From NCBI GenBank assembly GCA_945860385.1, contig CAMAQD010000003.1:62001-126000 (forward strand): a stretch of DNA of 64,000 bases, in the 5' to 3' direction. The position numbers and the translations under genes were made by a program. Positions 17,109-25,874 of this stretch are shown piece by piece (position 1 is the first letter of the stretch; each line of letters begins with the position of its first letter). This DNA is from Flavobacterium psychrophilum. GTDB lineage: Bacteria; Bacteroidota; Bacteroidia; Flavobacteriales; Flavobacteriaceae. The notes under the pieces are model-generated. The model saw only the letters and a program-made list of their open reading frames with translations, did no database searches and was not told where the DNA came from.

Positions 17109-18623
17109 TCACGGTTTAATTAATATGGTTTGCAATGCTTTGGCACTGATAGAAATAGTTGCCTTTTTGTTGTTTTGATTGATTTCTACAGCAAATTCTT
17201 GTTCTGTAGGATTGAAAATTACTACTGCTGTACTTCCGTCAGGATTTTTTACAGCAGTTGACATTAATTCGGTATTGTTGATTTTGCAACCAATTTTTAC
17301 GGCCCCCGGCCTCATAAATTTGCTAAAATGTGCCATCGTATAATACAAAGGTGTAAAATAGACTTCATCTTTTTCTGGATCAACAATCACTGGCGCAACA
17401 CACCAATTTTTGAACCAATTAGGGCCTCCTTGCGTGTCCAGGACCATATTCCAATCGACCCAACCATCGACCCAATTGTTTAAACATCCGATAATATCTG
17501 TAGCGTAGCGATTAACCGGAGCATATTTTGGGTGCAAATATTTGTCTTTTTCAGAAGCCCAATCCCAACCCCAATCGGTAGCTTCTTTTTTCCAATACCA
17601 AGCATCATCATTCCAGTGTGGAATCTCAGAATCTACACAAGCTTCGGTTTGAATTAAATATTTATTAGGTGCTTTTTCGTGTGCATATTGCAAGGCATCA
17701 GGCAAATAATCATATGTGCTTTCGTACCAATGTATGGCAGTTCCAGCAAAATATTTAGATGACTTTTCATCTTTGAACATTTCATCAACCCATTCTTTTA
17801 AACCACCTCTATTTTGGTCGTAACCTAATATTTTAACAGCTCCCCAACCGTCTTTTTCTAATTTTGGACCTAAATGATTCTGAACAAAATCGGTCATTTC
17901 TTTTGGCGAAAACAGTGTGCTCTCCCAGTTGTTGCCGTTGCCGTGTGGCTCATTGATAACGGTAACACCCCAAATGTTGATTCCTTCCTTTTTATAAGCT
18001 TCTAAATATTTTGAAAAATATAAAGCAAACGAATCATTATATTCAGGCAATAATTTTCCACCCACATATTTTTTGTTGTCTTTCATCCAAGGCGGTGATG
18101 TCCAAGGCGAAGCTATGATTTTAAACCCTTCTTTTGAAATGGCTTTCGCGTCTAAAATCATTGGAATTAAATCCGATTTATCATCTTCAATAGTGAAATT
18201 TTCTAATAATTTGTCATTTTCCACTTTAGCATAAGTGTAATTACTTAGTGAAAAATCACAGGAAGCAATATGCGTTCTGGTTAGTGAATAATTGGCCCCG
18301 TCTTCGCTGAAATAGGCATCCAAAATTTTCTTTCGGTTTGTTACACTTAATCGATTGAGTAACGAAGCAGAGGCTTCTGTAAATGAACCACCAAAACCGG
18401 TAATAGTTTGAAATTTTTCTTCTGGATTTAAGGTTATTACTACTCGGGCTTTACTTTCTGAAAACTCCGTAATTTTTTTTAATGAATTCCCTTTGGCAGA
18501 AGTTTCATAAACTTCAGTTTTTAATTCTTTGGTTACTTTACAACTATTCATTGATAACGTGATACTAAAAATTAGTACTAAAATTTTGAGACGATTAAAA
18601 AGGAATTGATTTTTTTTCATCAC
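17109..18623 (-). CDS. GH30 lipoprotein, probable beta-1,6-glucanase or beta-glucosidase
   Basis: A 504-residue protein with a lipoprotein signal (LSMNSC, lipidated Cys28). GH30 features: the N-terminal GFGGSFTEASA, acid/base Glu225 in VINEPHGNG, nucleophile Glu327 in IQTEACVD, and a beta-sandwich domain at the C-terminus. Family members act on glucosylceramide, beta-1,6-glucan or xylan; in laminarin loci they remove beta-1,6 branches, which fits here. It lies 4 bases after the GH17 lipoprotein gene and 35 before the transporter fusion. The lipoprotein signal places it in the periplasm or outer membrane. Confidence 0.88.
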   Translation of the reverse strand: MMKKNQFLFNRLKILVLIFSITLSMNSCKVTKELKTEVYETSAKGNSLKKITEFSESKARVVITLNPEEKFQTITGFGGSFTEASASLLNRLSVTNRKKILDAYFSEDGANYSLTRTHIASCDFSLSNYTYAKVENDKLLENFTIEDDKSDLIPMILDAKAISKEGFKIIASPWTSPPWMKDNKKYVGGKLLPEYNDSFALYFSKYLEAYKKEGINIWGVTVINEPHGNGNNWESTLFSPKEMTDFVQNHLGPKLEKDGWGAVKILGYDQNRGGLKEWVDEMFKDEKSSKYFAGTAIHWYESTYDYLPDALQYAHEKAPNKYLIQTEACVDSEIPHWNDDAWYWKKEATDWGWDWASEKDKYLHPKYAPVNRYATDIIGCLNNWVDGWVDWNMVLDTQGGPNWFKNWCVAPVIVDPEKDEVYFTPLYYTMAHFSKFMRPGAVKIGCKINNTELMSTAVKNPDGSTAVVIFNPTEQEFAVEINQNNKKATISISAKALQTILIKP

Positions 18624-18627
18624 TAAA

Positions 18628-19893
18628 TTAATTAATATTTAACCTCGGAGGTGTTTTTACATCCTGCCACAATGCTTTTTCATCACCGTTATAGGTTTTT
18701 GTAATGGGTTTTCCATCACGAGTTAGATTTTTGAAAACTCCTTTATCCACCATTTCCCAAAGGGAATATTTGGCTTGACTCTGCAAATTGATTAATCCAA
18801 AATGATTTTCTGAACCTTGAGGATTTCCGCTGTCTTTCCATTGTTCGTCAAAAGCTTCAAAGTAAAAAAGAGATATTCTTTCTTTATTCGTCCATTCTCT
18901 CATTAGTTTATAAAATTGTGCCGATTTGTATTCGTCTGTAGCTTTTGAACCTGAATTACCATAGAGTTCGCTCGATAAAGAGGACCAGCCTGTTTCTCCA
19001 ATAGCTATAGGTTTTTCTATCCCTAACGATTTCATATAATTAGAAACACTTTTAATTTGAAATATCGCATAATCTCTTGCGCGAAGCATTGCGGCATCAA
19101 TTTTTTGCTTTTCGGATAAATGAATTTCACTTTCAAAAACTCCCCAAAATACCGGATGGTAATGCGTGTCATGCATTGGATAAGTATGCATCGAAATATA
19201 ATCGACTGCTTTTATGAGTTGCTTTAGGTCTTCTACATGGTATTCCTTGTCGCCACCGCCCCAAGAAGCAAAATTGTCTGAAGTGGTTACCCAAAGAGAT
19301 GCCGGCAATTTTTGTTCTTTTTTTAAATTTTGCAAATGATTTACCCATTTTAAAATGATGGCAGGTTCAACATAATAACTTGCTGCCCATTTTACCATAG
19401 CTTCATTTCCAACAGCTATAATCTTAATAATATCCGGATATTGATTTGTTAATCGCACTGCTTCAGCAATTTCGATAGCATTTCGGTCACTCTCGACATT
19501 GTGAATCGGAGGAAGCGCCGTCCAGGCATTTTTGCAGTCAATCCAAGCACCTAACATGACATACATTTCAAAATTAGAATCTTCTTTCTTTAATTCCCGT
19601 ATGGCAACCAACAAATTTGAAACCTCTTTATTATGCACATTATAGGTTCTCAGCACTTTAATATTCATTGCCGAAAGTAGTTTCAGGTCTTCCTTCAGTT
19701 GAGCAATAGTTGGTTCAGTGTCTCTTGTTTTCTCCCTAAATCCGCCATAACAAATGGCTTGATAATTTGGATTTCCTATAATATCTTTGGCTGTTATTTC
19801 TGTTGATTTTTTTGAATTCATAAGTTTGCTACTACACGAAAATAATAGTGTAATTGTTGAAAGAAGTAGTACAAATTTTGATATTTTGTTCAT
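18628..19893 (-). CDS. GH17-type lipoprotein
   Basis: A 421-residue protein with a lipoprotein signal (LLFSC, Cys20). The GH17 fold is indicated by acid/base Glu164 in AVGNEAMVKW, nucleophile Glu300 in AIGETGWSS, and the C-terminal FYFEAFDEQWK. It is more distant from the two cytoplasmic GH17 domains than these are from each other. It probably trims beta-1,3-glucan oligosaccharides at the outer membrane or in the periplasm. It is 4 bases downstream of the candidate phosphorylase and 4 upstream of GH30, so the three genes are surely co-transcribed. Confidence 0.83.
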   Translation of the reverse strand: MNKISKFVLLLSTITLLFSCSSKLMNSKKSTEITAKDIIGNPNYQAICYGGFREKTRDTEPTIAQLKEDLKLLSAMNIKVLRTYNVHNKEVSNLLVAIRELKKEDSNFEMYVMLGAWIDCKNAWTALPPIHNVESDRNAIEIAEAVRLTNQYPDIIKIIAVGNEAMVKWAASYYVEPAIILKWVNHLQNLKKEQKLPASLWVTTSDNFASWGGGDKEYHVEDLKQLIKAVDYISMHTYPMHDTHYHPVFWGVFESEIHLSEKQKIDAAMLRARDYAIFQIKSVSNYMKSLGIEKPIAIGETGWSSLSSELYGNSGSKATDEYKSAQFYKLMREWTNKERISLFYFEAFDEQWKDSGNPQGSENHFGLINLQSQAKYSLWEMVDKGVFKNLTRDGKPITKTYNGDEKALWQDVKTPPRLNIN

Positions 19894-19897
19894 TTAC

Positions 19898-22800
19898 TTA
19901 AATGTTAATACTTACTTTTAGTTGGCTAATTTCTCCTGTACGGTGAAATATTTTTTGACTCATCTCCAAGTTCAACGTTAAAGATGGAAAAGTTTCTGTT
20001 TGGTCATTATTGAACACCACTTCAATTTGATTTTGTTTCCCAATTTTATAAATTACGGGCACTTGACATAGCGTAAATGCCAAACTTCCTATTTCTAATT
20101 TTAAGGAATAAGGTTTGTTTTCTAAATCACTAAAAATCACCGTTTCCCCTTGCTGTAAAAATTGGTTTTTATTCAATAAAGCAGGATCAAACGTTAGTTT
20201 ACCTTCGGAAACATTAACCCCTAATTCACCTTTTCTGGTTAGGATATCTTCTTTTACTTGCCCAGTCATTCCTGGTTGCTGTGCACCGCGATGCCCAGGT
20301 GTATGCGAATATGGGTCAGTTGGAAAAGCACCATAAACTTCTGGCGATTTATGAACACCAATACCTTCTCCAATTTCTTCATAATGCGCAGACAATGCTG
20401 CATTTAGAGATTTGTCTTCATTGTCGACATAAGCTTTTTCGATTACTTCCAACACTGCCAAATGCAATTTTGAAACCATGTGCCAATAGATGGAACCCAA
20501 TCCTTCGTAACCATAGAATGTTCCTGATCTTCCTGTAAAAGCTTTATGATTGAAAACATCTTCAAAAATCTGTAAAATTGAATCAGATTCTTTTTCAACT
20601 AAAAGTTGATATTCTTCTTGCTTTTTTAATTGTGCTAAAGAAGCTTTTAAATCGTTGGCATTATGAAAGTTTCCATTGAAATGATAATTGCCTTTGCAAT
20701 CCATATTGACAAGTGAATGGTTAGCATTAGCCATTAATTTTGTCAATAAAGTTGATTTTTCGATACTCGATTTAGGAATATTATTTTTTTCTAAAAATTT
20801 AGGTAAATCTTTGTTGGGATACAGAATATAACTGTTTTGATCTGGACGATATAAAGAACTATTTCTTAGAGCATCTAATATTTGTAATGATTCACTTGCT
20901 TTTAAATATCCAGAACTAAGCGCTGCTACTTGACCTTCGAGCATTTCGCTAAGATTAGAAATAACAATACCATCTTTTGTAATAGACATCAAATTATACG
21001 CTTGGTACAATTTATCAGGTCTTTGATTGGCACGAATGGAATGTTCAATAAATGCTAGAGATACTTTTGTAAATGTTTTTAAACCAGCCATCGAATGGGT
21101 TCTTTTCTTGCCCCAAAATCCACTATTATAGACTTGAAAACGATAATCTGAAGCAGCTTTTCCTAAACGGTCTAATATTTTTCTTCGGGACTGATCATCA
21201 ATTTTTCCAGAAAGCAACTGTTGATTTTCTACCAAGCAATCTCTAACTTCGTGATAAAATTCTACCATTTCATTAGAAATTTTGATAGTTTCTAATTCAG
21301 AAGATTCTAATATACTTTGGAACGTTTTTAAAAATCGATGCAAATAATATAGTGTGACCATAGAAACCCCATTTCCTACCAAAGCATTGTTGGCATCGTT
21401 CCATTCAGGACGTTGAGTGTTCATCCAGATTCCTCCTTCAGGGATGAAATTTGACATTTTAGCCAGAACTGTGGCTAGAATTTTTTCAATAAAATTTACG
21501 TGATAAATTTCATCTGAATTACTTCGGATTAAAGCTCCATCAGCACCAATTTTACTGCGTTCAGCCATAATTTTTTTCTCCCAATTGTGACTGTATTCAA
21601 TAGTGTCTTTTGGGTTTTTTAAAATATCTTGATACGCTTTTATGGTGTATGGAACAGCAGCATATACAAAACATTCTTTTTCAAAATACGAATTCAATTT
21701 TCCAGGATGGTACTTTTCTATGAACTCTAAAAATTTCAACAAATAAATGATTTGATGATCTCCCCAATAGCCAATATATGACCACGGATTATCCGGTTCT
21801 ATGGCTTCCCAATCAAATCCACTTTTTGTAACTCGGTAAGGATTATACCCATCAAATGTAGAGGCGTTAAGGAATTTAAAAATCATACCTTCGATAAAAT
21901 CAGGATAAGCGTGAGCCAATGCTTCCCAGTTTTGAAAAATATCTCTCCAATTCCCTTCGTAATCCAGAATTTTTGAACCGTCAACTTCGCTTCGTGTATT
22001 AATCGAAAATTTATTCCAAGGACGACTAGGATCTCCGTGTCGGCGGCTAAATTTTAACGGCAAATATTCTGTACAAAGTCTTACTAAATCTTGATCTTCG
22101 AAGTTTTCAATTACATTGAGCAACTCAACATATGAAAACTGGTCTTTTAAATTTTGAAGAAAGTTTTGATTTTTATTAAAAACGTCATTATTTGCTTTGG
22201 CTAAATACTGAGAAAAATCTTTTTTTCCGATTTGATAATTGTGATCAAAAATACCACCACGCATAATGTTGAAAAGTGTATTGGCAAAATGACGAGTGTC
22301 AATAAATTTATCGGCCGTAAATTGCAATCCATCGGCAGAAGCCGTAAGCGCAATAAGATTTTGTTTCCCTAATTCAATATCATTTTCAAGTTGTCTTTCC
22401 AGCGTTTTATCGTGAATAATAGACTCGGTTAGTTGAATAACTTGTGATTGATTTTGATTGACATTAGCTATAATGTCCCATTTTTCGGTAGAATTTTGAG
22501 ACAAATACAATTCGTTTGAAATAAAATAAGCACCTTTCTCTCCTTTTATATCGCTTTCAGCTGTAAGTGGTTGTAGTTTTCTAAAAGCAGGAAGTTGTTT
22601 TGAAGACAGCAAATATTTTGGATTGTTCATTCCTAATGACCAAACCACATTGGCCTTGAGCGCTTCACTCGGTTCTGCTTTATCGACGATTATTGCACTT
22701 AGTGCAAAAATACCGACACCACTTTCTGCGTGCAATTCGCTTCTTTTATAGGCATCAACGAGATTGCTTGTACTGGATTGCAAATCACTATTTACGCCTT

Positions 22801-23359
22801 GTGGCATAATATTTTGAACACCATCTAAAACCGTGATGTTATACCCTATTTTGGAATTGTTTATGATTTCCGATTTTTTTACAAAACCAAAAAGATTACT
22901 AGAATTCCATTGGTATCTGAAAGTCAGTTGTAAATCATTATGAATTTCTTCGAAAATGACTTTGTTTCCGTAAAAATTTTTATAAATATTTCTGCTTAAA
23001 TTATAACTTTGATTGAACCGCTCCGAAAAAGGTTCCCAAACCATTGCTTTCTCCTCAAAACGAATTTGAAAAATAGATTTACTACCTGTAATATCAGCAA
23101 ACTCGGTTATTTTATCGTCTGTATAATAAGGAAAAAGAGCAAATTCAGCGTTTTTTCTACCCGCAGTTAGACCACCATTACTGGAAATAAACATCCAATG
23201 ATCTGAATCACTGACAATGCTCATAAAAAAAGGACGCATTTTGTCGCAATTGGATATTTTATAGAATTGTTCGCCTTCGATTGTAATTATATCAATAGCG
23301 ACAGAGTTGTTTGAATTATCCATTAGATGTTCATTTAATGAGGTTGAACTTTCTCTCAT
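19898..23359 (-). CDS. Probable GH149-type beta-1,3-glucan phosphorylase
   Basis: A 1153-residue protein without signal peptide. The overall layout (an N-terminal beta-rich region, about 20-330, then a long alpha-helical region, about 350-960, and a short C-terminal part) resembles the inverting phosphorylases related to GH94. EWNDANN with Asp655 may correspond to the DWND catalytic acid of GH94, and GYWGDHQIIYL (about 530-540) is a second conserved-looking motif. GH149 enzymes cleave beta-1,3-gluco-oligosaccharides with phosphate to glucose-1-phosphate and have about this length; GH161 is the main alternative. The neighbourhood with cytoplasmic GH17 and a sugar importer supports the assignment. 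The start could instead be the ATG at residue 13. Confidence 0.6.
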   Translation of the reverse strand: MRESSTSLNEHLMDNSNNSVAIDIITIEGEQFYKISNCDKMRPFFMSIVSDSDHWMFISSNGGLTAGRKNAEFALFPYYTDDKITEFADITGSKSIFQIRFEEKAMVWEPFSERFNQSYNLSRNIYKNFYGNKVIFEEIHNDLQLTFRYQWNSSNLFGFVKKSEIINNSKIGYNITVLDGVQNIMPQGVNSDLQSSTSNLVDAYKRSELHAESGVGIFALSAIIVDKAEPSEALKANVVWSLGMNNPKYLLSSKQLPAFRKLQPLTAESDIKGEKGAYFISNELYLSQNSTEKWDIIANVNQNQSQVIQLTESIIHDKTLERQLENDIELGKQNLIALTASADGLQFTADKFIDTRHFANTLFNIMRGGIFDHNYQIGKKDFSQYLAKANNDVFNKNQNFLQNLKDQFSYVELLNVIENFEDQDLVRLCTEYLPLKFSRRHGDPSRPWNKFSINTRSEVDGSKILDYEGNWRDIFQNWEALAHAYPDFIEGMIFKFLNASTFDGYNPYRVTKSGFDWEAIEPDNPWSYIGYWGDHQIIYLLKFLEFIEKYHPGKLNSYFEKECFVYAAVPYTIKAYQDILKNPKDTIEYSHNWEKKIMAERSKIGADGALIRSNSDEIYHVNFIEKILATVLAKMSNFIPEGGIWMNTQRPEWNDANNALVGNGVSMVTLYYLHRFLKTFQSILESSELETIKISNEMVEFYHEVRDCLVENQQLLSGKIDDQSRRKILDRLGKAASDYRFQVYNSGFWGKKRTHSMAGLKTFTKVSLAFIEHSIRANQRPDKLYQAYNLMSITKDGIVISNLSEMLEGQVAALSSGYLKASESLQILDALRNSSLYRPDQNSYILYPNKDLPKFLEKNNIPKSSIEKSTLLTKLMANANHSLVNMDCKGNYHFNGNFHNANDLKASLAQLKKQEEYQLLVEKESDSILQIFEDVFNHKAFTGRSGTFYGYEGLGSIYWHMVSKLHLAVLEVIEKAYVDNEDKSLNAALSAHYEEIGEGIGVHKSPEVYGAFPTDPYSHTPGHRGAQQPGMTGQVKEDILTRKGELGVNVSEGKLTFDPALLNKNQFLQQGETVIFSDLENKPYSLKLEIGSLAFTLCQVPVIYKIGKQNQIEVVFNNDQTETFPSLTLNLEMSQKIFHRTGEISQLKVSINI

Positions 23360-23413
23360 TGTTATTTTTAAAAAAAATTGGTGTAATGCGTTTGGATTAG
23401 TGCACTTAAAACT

Positions 23414-23465
23414 AAAACAATCATTTACAATAGACTTATAAAAAGTCTATTGTAAACATTGTTTT
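23414..23465. promoter_or_regulatory. Long inverted repeat between GH16 lipoprotein and phosphorylase genes
   Basis: A perfect 14-bp stem (tttacaatagactt pairing with aagtctattgtaaa, 23424-23456, 5-base loop) is extended outward by aaaacaat/attgtttt. It lies about 105 bases after the GH16 stop and 55 before the phosphorylase start in the direction of transcription. It could attenuate or process the mRNA between two parts of the locus, or be a terminator with a weak U tail, or an operator. Confidence 0.55.
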
Positions 23466-23570
23466 GTAGAATTTAAATAGTTTTATATCTACTTTTTGAC
23501 TCTACATTCCTTAAAATTTTTGTCTATATGTAAATAGATGCAAAAGCTAAATTTCGTTGATTTGCGTTTT

Positions 23571-24386
23571 TTACTCGTAAACTCTAATATAATCAACTAA
23601 CATTGTTTGCGGAAAAGAGGTTTCACTATTTGGAGCACCTGGCAAATTGCCTCCAACAGCAACATTTAGTATAATATAAAAAGGTTGATTAAACACCCAT
23701 TCGCCTTTTACATCTTCTGGAGTAATTTGATTGTATAATGCTCCATCAACATAATAGTTAATATAATTTTCTCCCCACTCTATTCCAAAAATGTGAAAAT
23801 CATTATCAAATCTATCATTCGGTAAAGTGTACGTTTTTGATATCGCTTCACCACCTGAATACCCTGGCCCGTGTACAGTACCGAATACTTGAGTTGGTTT
23901 ACTACCTAAATATTCCATAATATCAATTTCGCCACATTGCGGCCATAATACGGTATCAGAATTTGCACCTAACATCCAAAATGCTGGCCATACTCCTTTT
24001 CCATAAGGTAATTTTATCCTTGCTTCAATTCGACCATATTTTTGTTCGAACTTCCCTTTAGTCGTAATTCTTGCAGAGGTATAGGAAGAACCTAAAAACA
24101 ATTCTTTGCGAGCTGTTATCTTCAGATTTCCATTCTCAATCACAATGTTTTCGGGTTTGTCAGTGTAATATTGTAATTCATTGTTTCCCCATCCATTTGT
24201 TCCAGTGCCGAGGTTATAACTCCACATATTAGTATTAGGTGCACCGTTTGTAGTAAATTCTTCTTGCATTACCAATTTAGTTTTGGTAATAACAGTCTGT
24301 TTCTCATCTATTGAACAACCTACAAATAACAAAGAGGTAGCAGCAAAAAGAATACTATTTTTAATTAATTGAATTTTTTTATTCAT
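23571..24386 (-). CDS. GH16 lipoprotein, probable laminarinase
   Basis: A 271-residue protein with a lipoprotein signal (LLFVGC, Cys24) followed by a single GH16 domain. The signature GEIDIMEYLG gives nucleophile Glu153 and acid/base Glu158; the beginning WSYNLGTGTNGWGNNELQYY and the end MLVDYIRVYE are typical of laminarinase-like GH16. Unlike the other GH16 in this window it has no extra modules and no T9SS domain; it is probably anchored in the outer membrane. It is the third gene of a tight group (35 bases after the binding lipoprotein). Confidence 0.92.
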   Translation of the reverse strand: MNKKIQLIKNSILFAATSLLFVGCSIDEKQTVITKTKLVMQEEFTTNGAPNTNMWSYNLGTGTNGWGNNELQYYTDKPENIVIENGNLKITARKELFLGSSYTSARITTKGKFEQKYGRIEARIKLPYGKGVWPAFWMLGANSDTVLWPQCGEIDIMEYLGSKPTQVFGTVHGPGYSGGEAISKTYTLPNDRFDNDFHIFGIEWGENYINYYVDGALYNQITPEDVKGEWVFNQPFYIILNVAVGGNLPGAPNSETSFPQTMLVDYIRVYE

Positions 24387-24421
24387 TTTGAATTTTTTAA
24401 AAAAGTTATAAATAAAACTTA

Positions 24422-25855
24422 TTATTTGTAATAATAGATATTGTCAACATAGAGAACAGAACCATCCCCACCTTCTAAAATAAGCTGAGCCAAATGAGCT
24501 CTACTTAATAATCCTGGCATACTTGAAAAAGGAATATCTATACCTATCCATTTATTTGTAACCAAGGTTGGAGCAGTGAAAGTTGTAGAATGTCTTGTAT
24601 CATCTCCACCACTGTAAACTCCATCTGCACCAAAATCTACAACTAAGACTCTAAGTTCCCTTCCAGGAGCAATAGGTCCAGGGAAAAAGACATCTAAATG
24701 CACGTGAGTCATTGCAGTTGCGTTTATTGTTGGACTACTATATTCTATACCTACAAAATTAAAAATGGTATAATTTAAAACATCATCTCCTCCCACAGTA
24801 AAATCATTTGAAACGGTAGTTTGCCAAGGTTGCCAATATCCATTATAATAATTTACAGGTACATTTGTATATGCATTGGAAAAAAGAGAAATTACATTTG
24901 CTGCATTTCTAGTAGGTACTGGTGAATTAACAAAAATACCCACGCATTTAATAGTCAAACTTCCTAGTGCTACAGTATCTCCAAATTTTGCAGTAATAAC
25001 AGCTGTACCAGCACTTAAAGAGGTTACTACACCACTTGCATCTACGCTTGCTACACTTGGATTTGATGAAGAAAATGTTAAATATGCTGAACTAAGAGAT
25101 ACAGCTTGATTAATCCCTGATGGCAAATTAAATGTAGCGGCAAAATTATCAATTGTTGATTTTACTCCCACAAAAGTTGTTTGCGATGCATTTTTAGCAT
25201 TCATAATAGAAGCTTGTCCGTGCGCAATCGTTCCTAATTTTTCGAATTTAAGTTCGTCTATCCAAAAAGTGTATCCTTTACCATTTGTATCAGTGGTATT
25301 GGCGGCATATCTAAACATTCCCTTTTCTAAAACTAATTTTGAAGCGTCTGGAATAGGAATAATAAATTTTGTCCACGTTGTTCCGAGAGTTATATTTCTA
25401 ACAGTTGTAATATATTTATTTGGAAAAAAATCTTCTCCAAAACCAAACTCTGCGACTGTAACACCCTGTGAAGATTTTGCCCAAAAAGTAAGCGCGTCAA
25501 AACCTCTTAAATCACGACCTGCGCCATCTATTCTAAAAATACCTCCAGCATAATTTCCCTCAACATCATTTGAATTGGGTACATCAAAACGCATGGAAGC
25601 AGTGCCTTTGTAACTAACTTTTTGATCCACTGTCCAAGCATTAAGTTTTGATCCAACAGGATTATCTGGACCTGCTCCATACGGAAAATAAAAATTAGTC
25701 CCCAAACCAACTGGAGAATCTATAAAAATTTCTGCTAAACTTGATGCTTTCGCAGTTTGTAAATCAGCATCGTCATTCTGACATCCCAAAACAAGTAATA
25801 AACTCATCAGGACAAAGGCTGATTTTTTTGATTTTAAAATTGAATATGTTTTCAT
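24422..25855 (-). CDS. Surface glycan-binding-like lipoprotein with Ig-like domain
   Basis: A 477-residue protein. I chose the ATG at 25855 because it gives a proper lipoprotein signal (LLLVLGC followed by QNDDA); the longer frame from 25939 would overlap the upstream gene. Domains: an N-terminal jelly-roll carbohydrate-binding-like domain (about 40-205), a bacterial Ig-like group 2 domain (about 220-300, with ASVDASGVVTSLSAGTAVIT), and a C-terminal module (about 305-477, ending VLYVDNIYYYK) shared with the secreted protein at 32244-33611. No catalytic residues seen. It probably holds beta-glucan at the cell surface, taking the place of a SusE/F-type protein. It starts 19 bases after the barrel fusion gene. 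Confidence 0.72.
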   Translation of the reverse strand: MKTYSILKSKKSAFVLMSLLLVLGCQNDDADLQTAKASSLAEIFIDSPVGLGTNFYFPYGAGPDNPVGSKLNAWTVDQKVSYKGTASMRFDVPNSNDVEGNYAGGIFRIDGAGRDLRGFDALTFWAKSSQGVTVAEFGFGEDFFPNKYITTVRNITLGTTWTKFIIPIPDASKLVLEKGMFRYAANTTDTNGKGYTFWIDELKFEKLGTIAHGQASIMNAKNASQTTFVGVKSTIDNFAATFNLPSGINQAVSLSSAYLTFSSSNPSVASVDASGVVTSLSAGTAVITAKFGDTVALGSLTIKCVGIFVNSPVPTRNAANVISLFSNAYTNVPVNYYNGYWQPWQTTVSNDFTVGGDDVLNYTIFNFVGIEYSSPTINATAMTHVHLDVFFPGPIAPGRELRVLVVDFGADGVYSGGDDTRHSTTFTAPTLVTNKWIGIDIPFSSMPGLLSRAHLAQLILEGGDGSVLYVDNIYYYK

Positions 25856-25874
25856 CTTTTTAAATTTTATTAGG

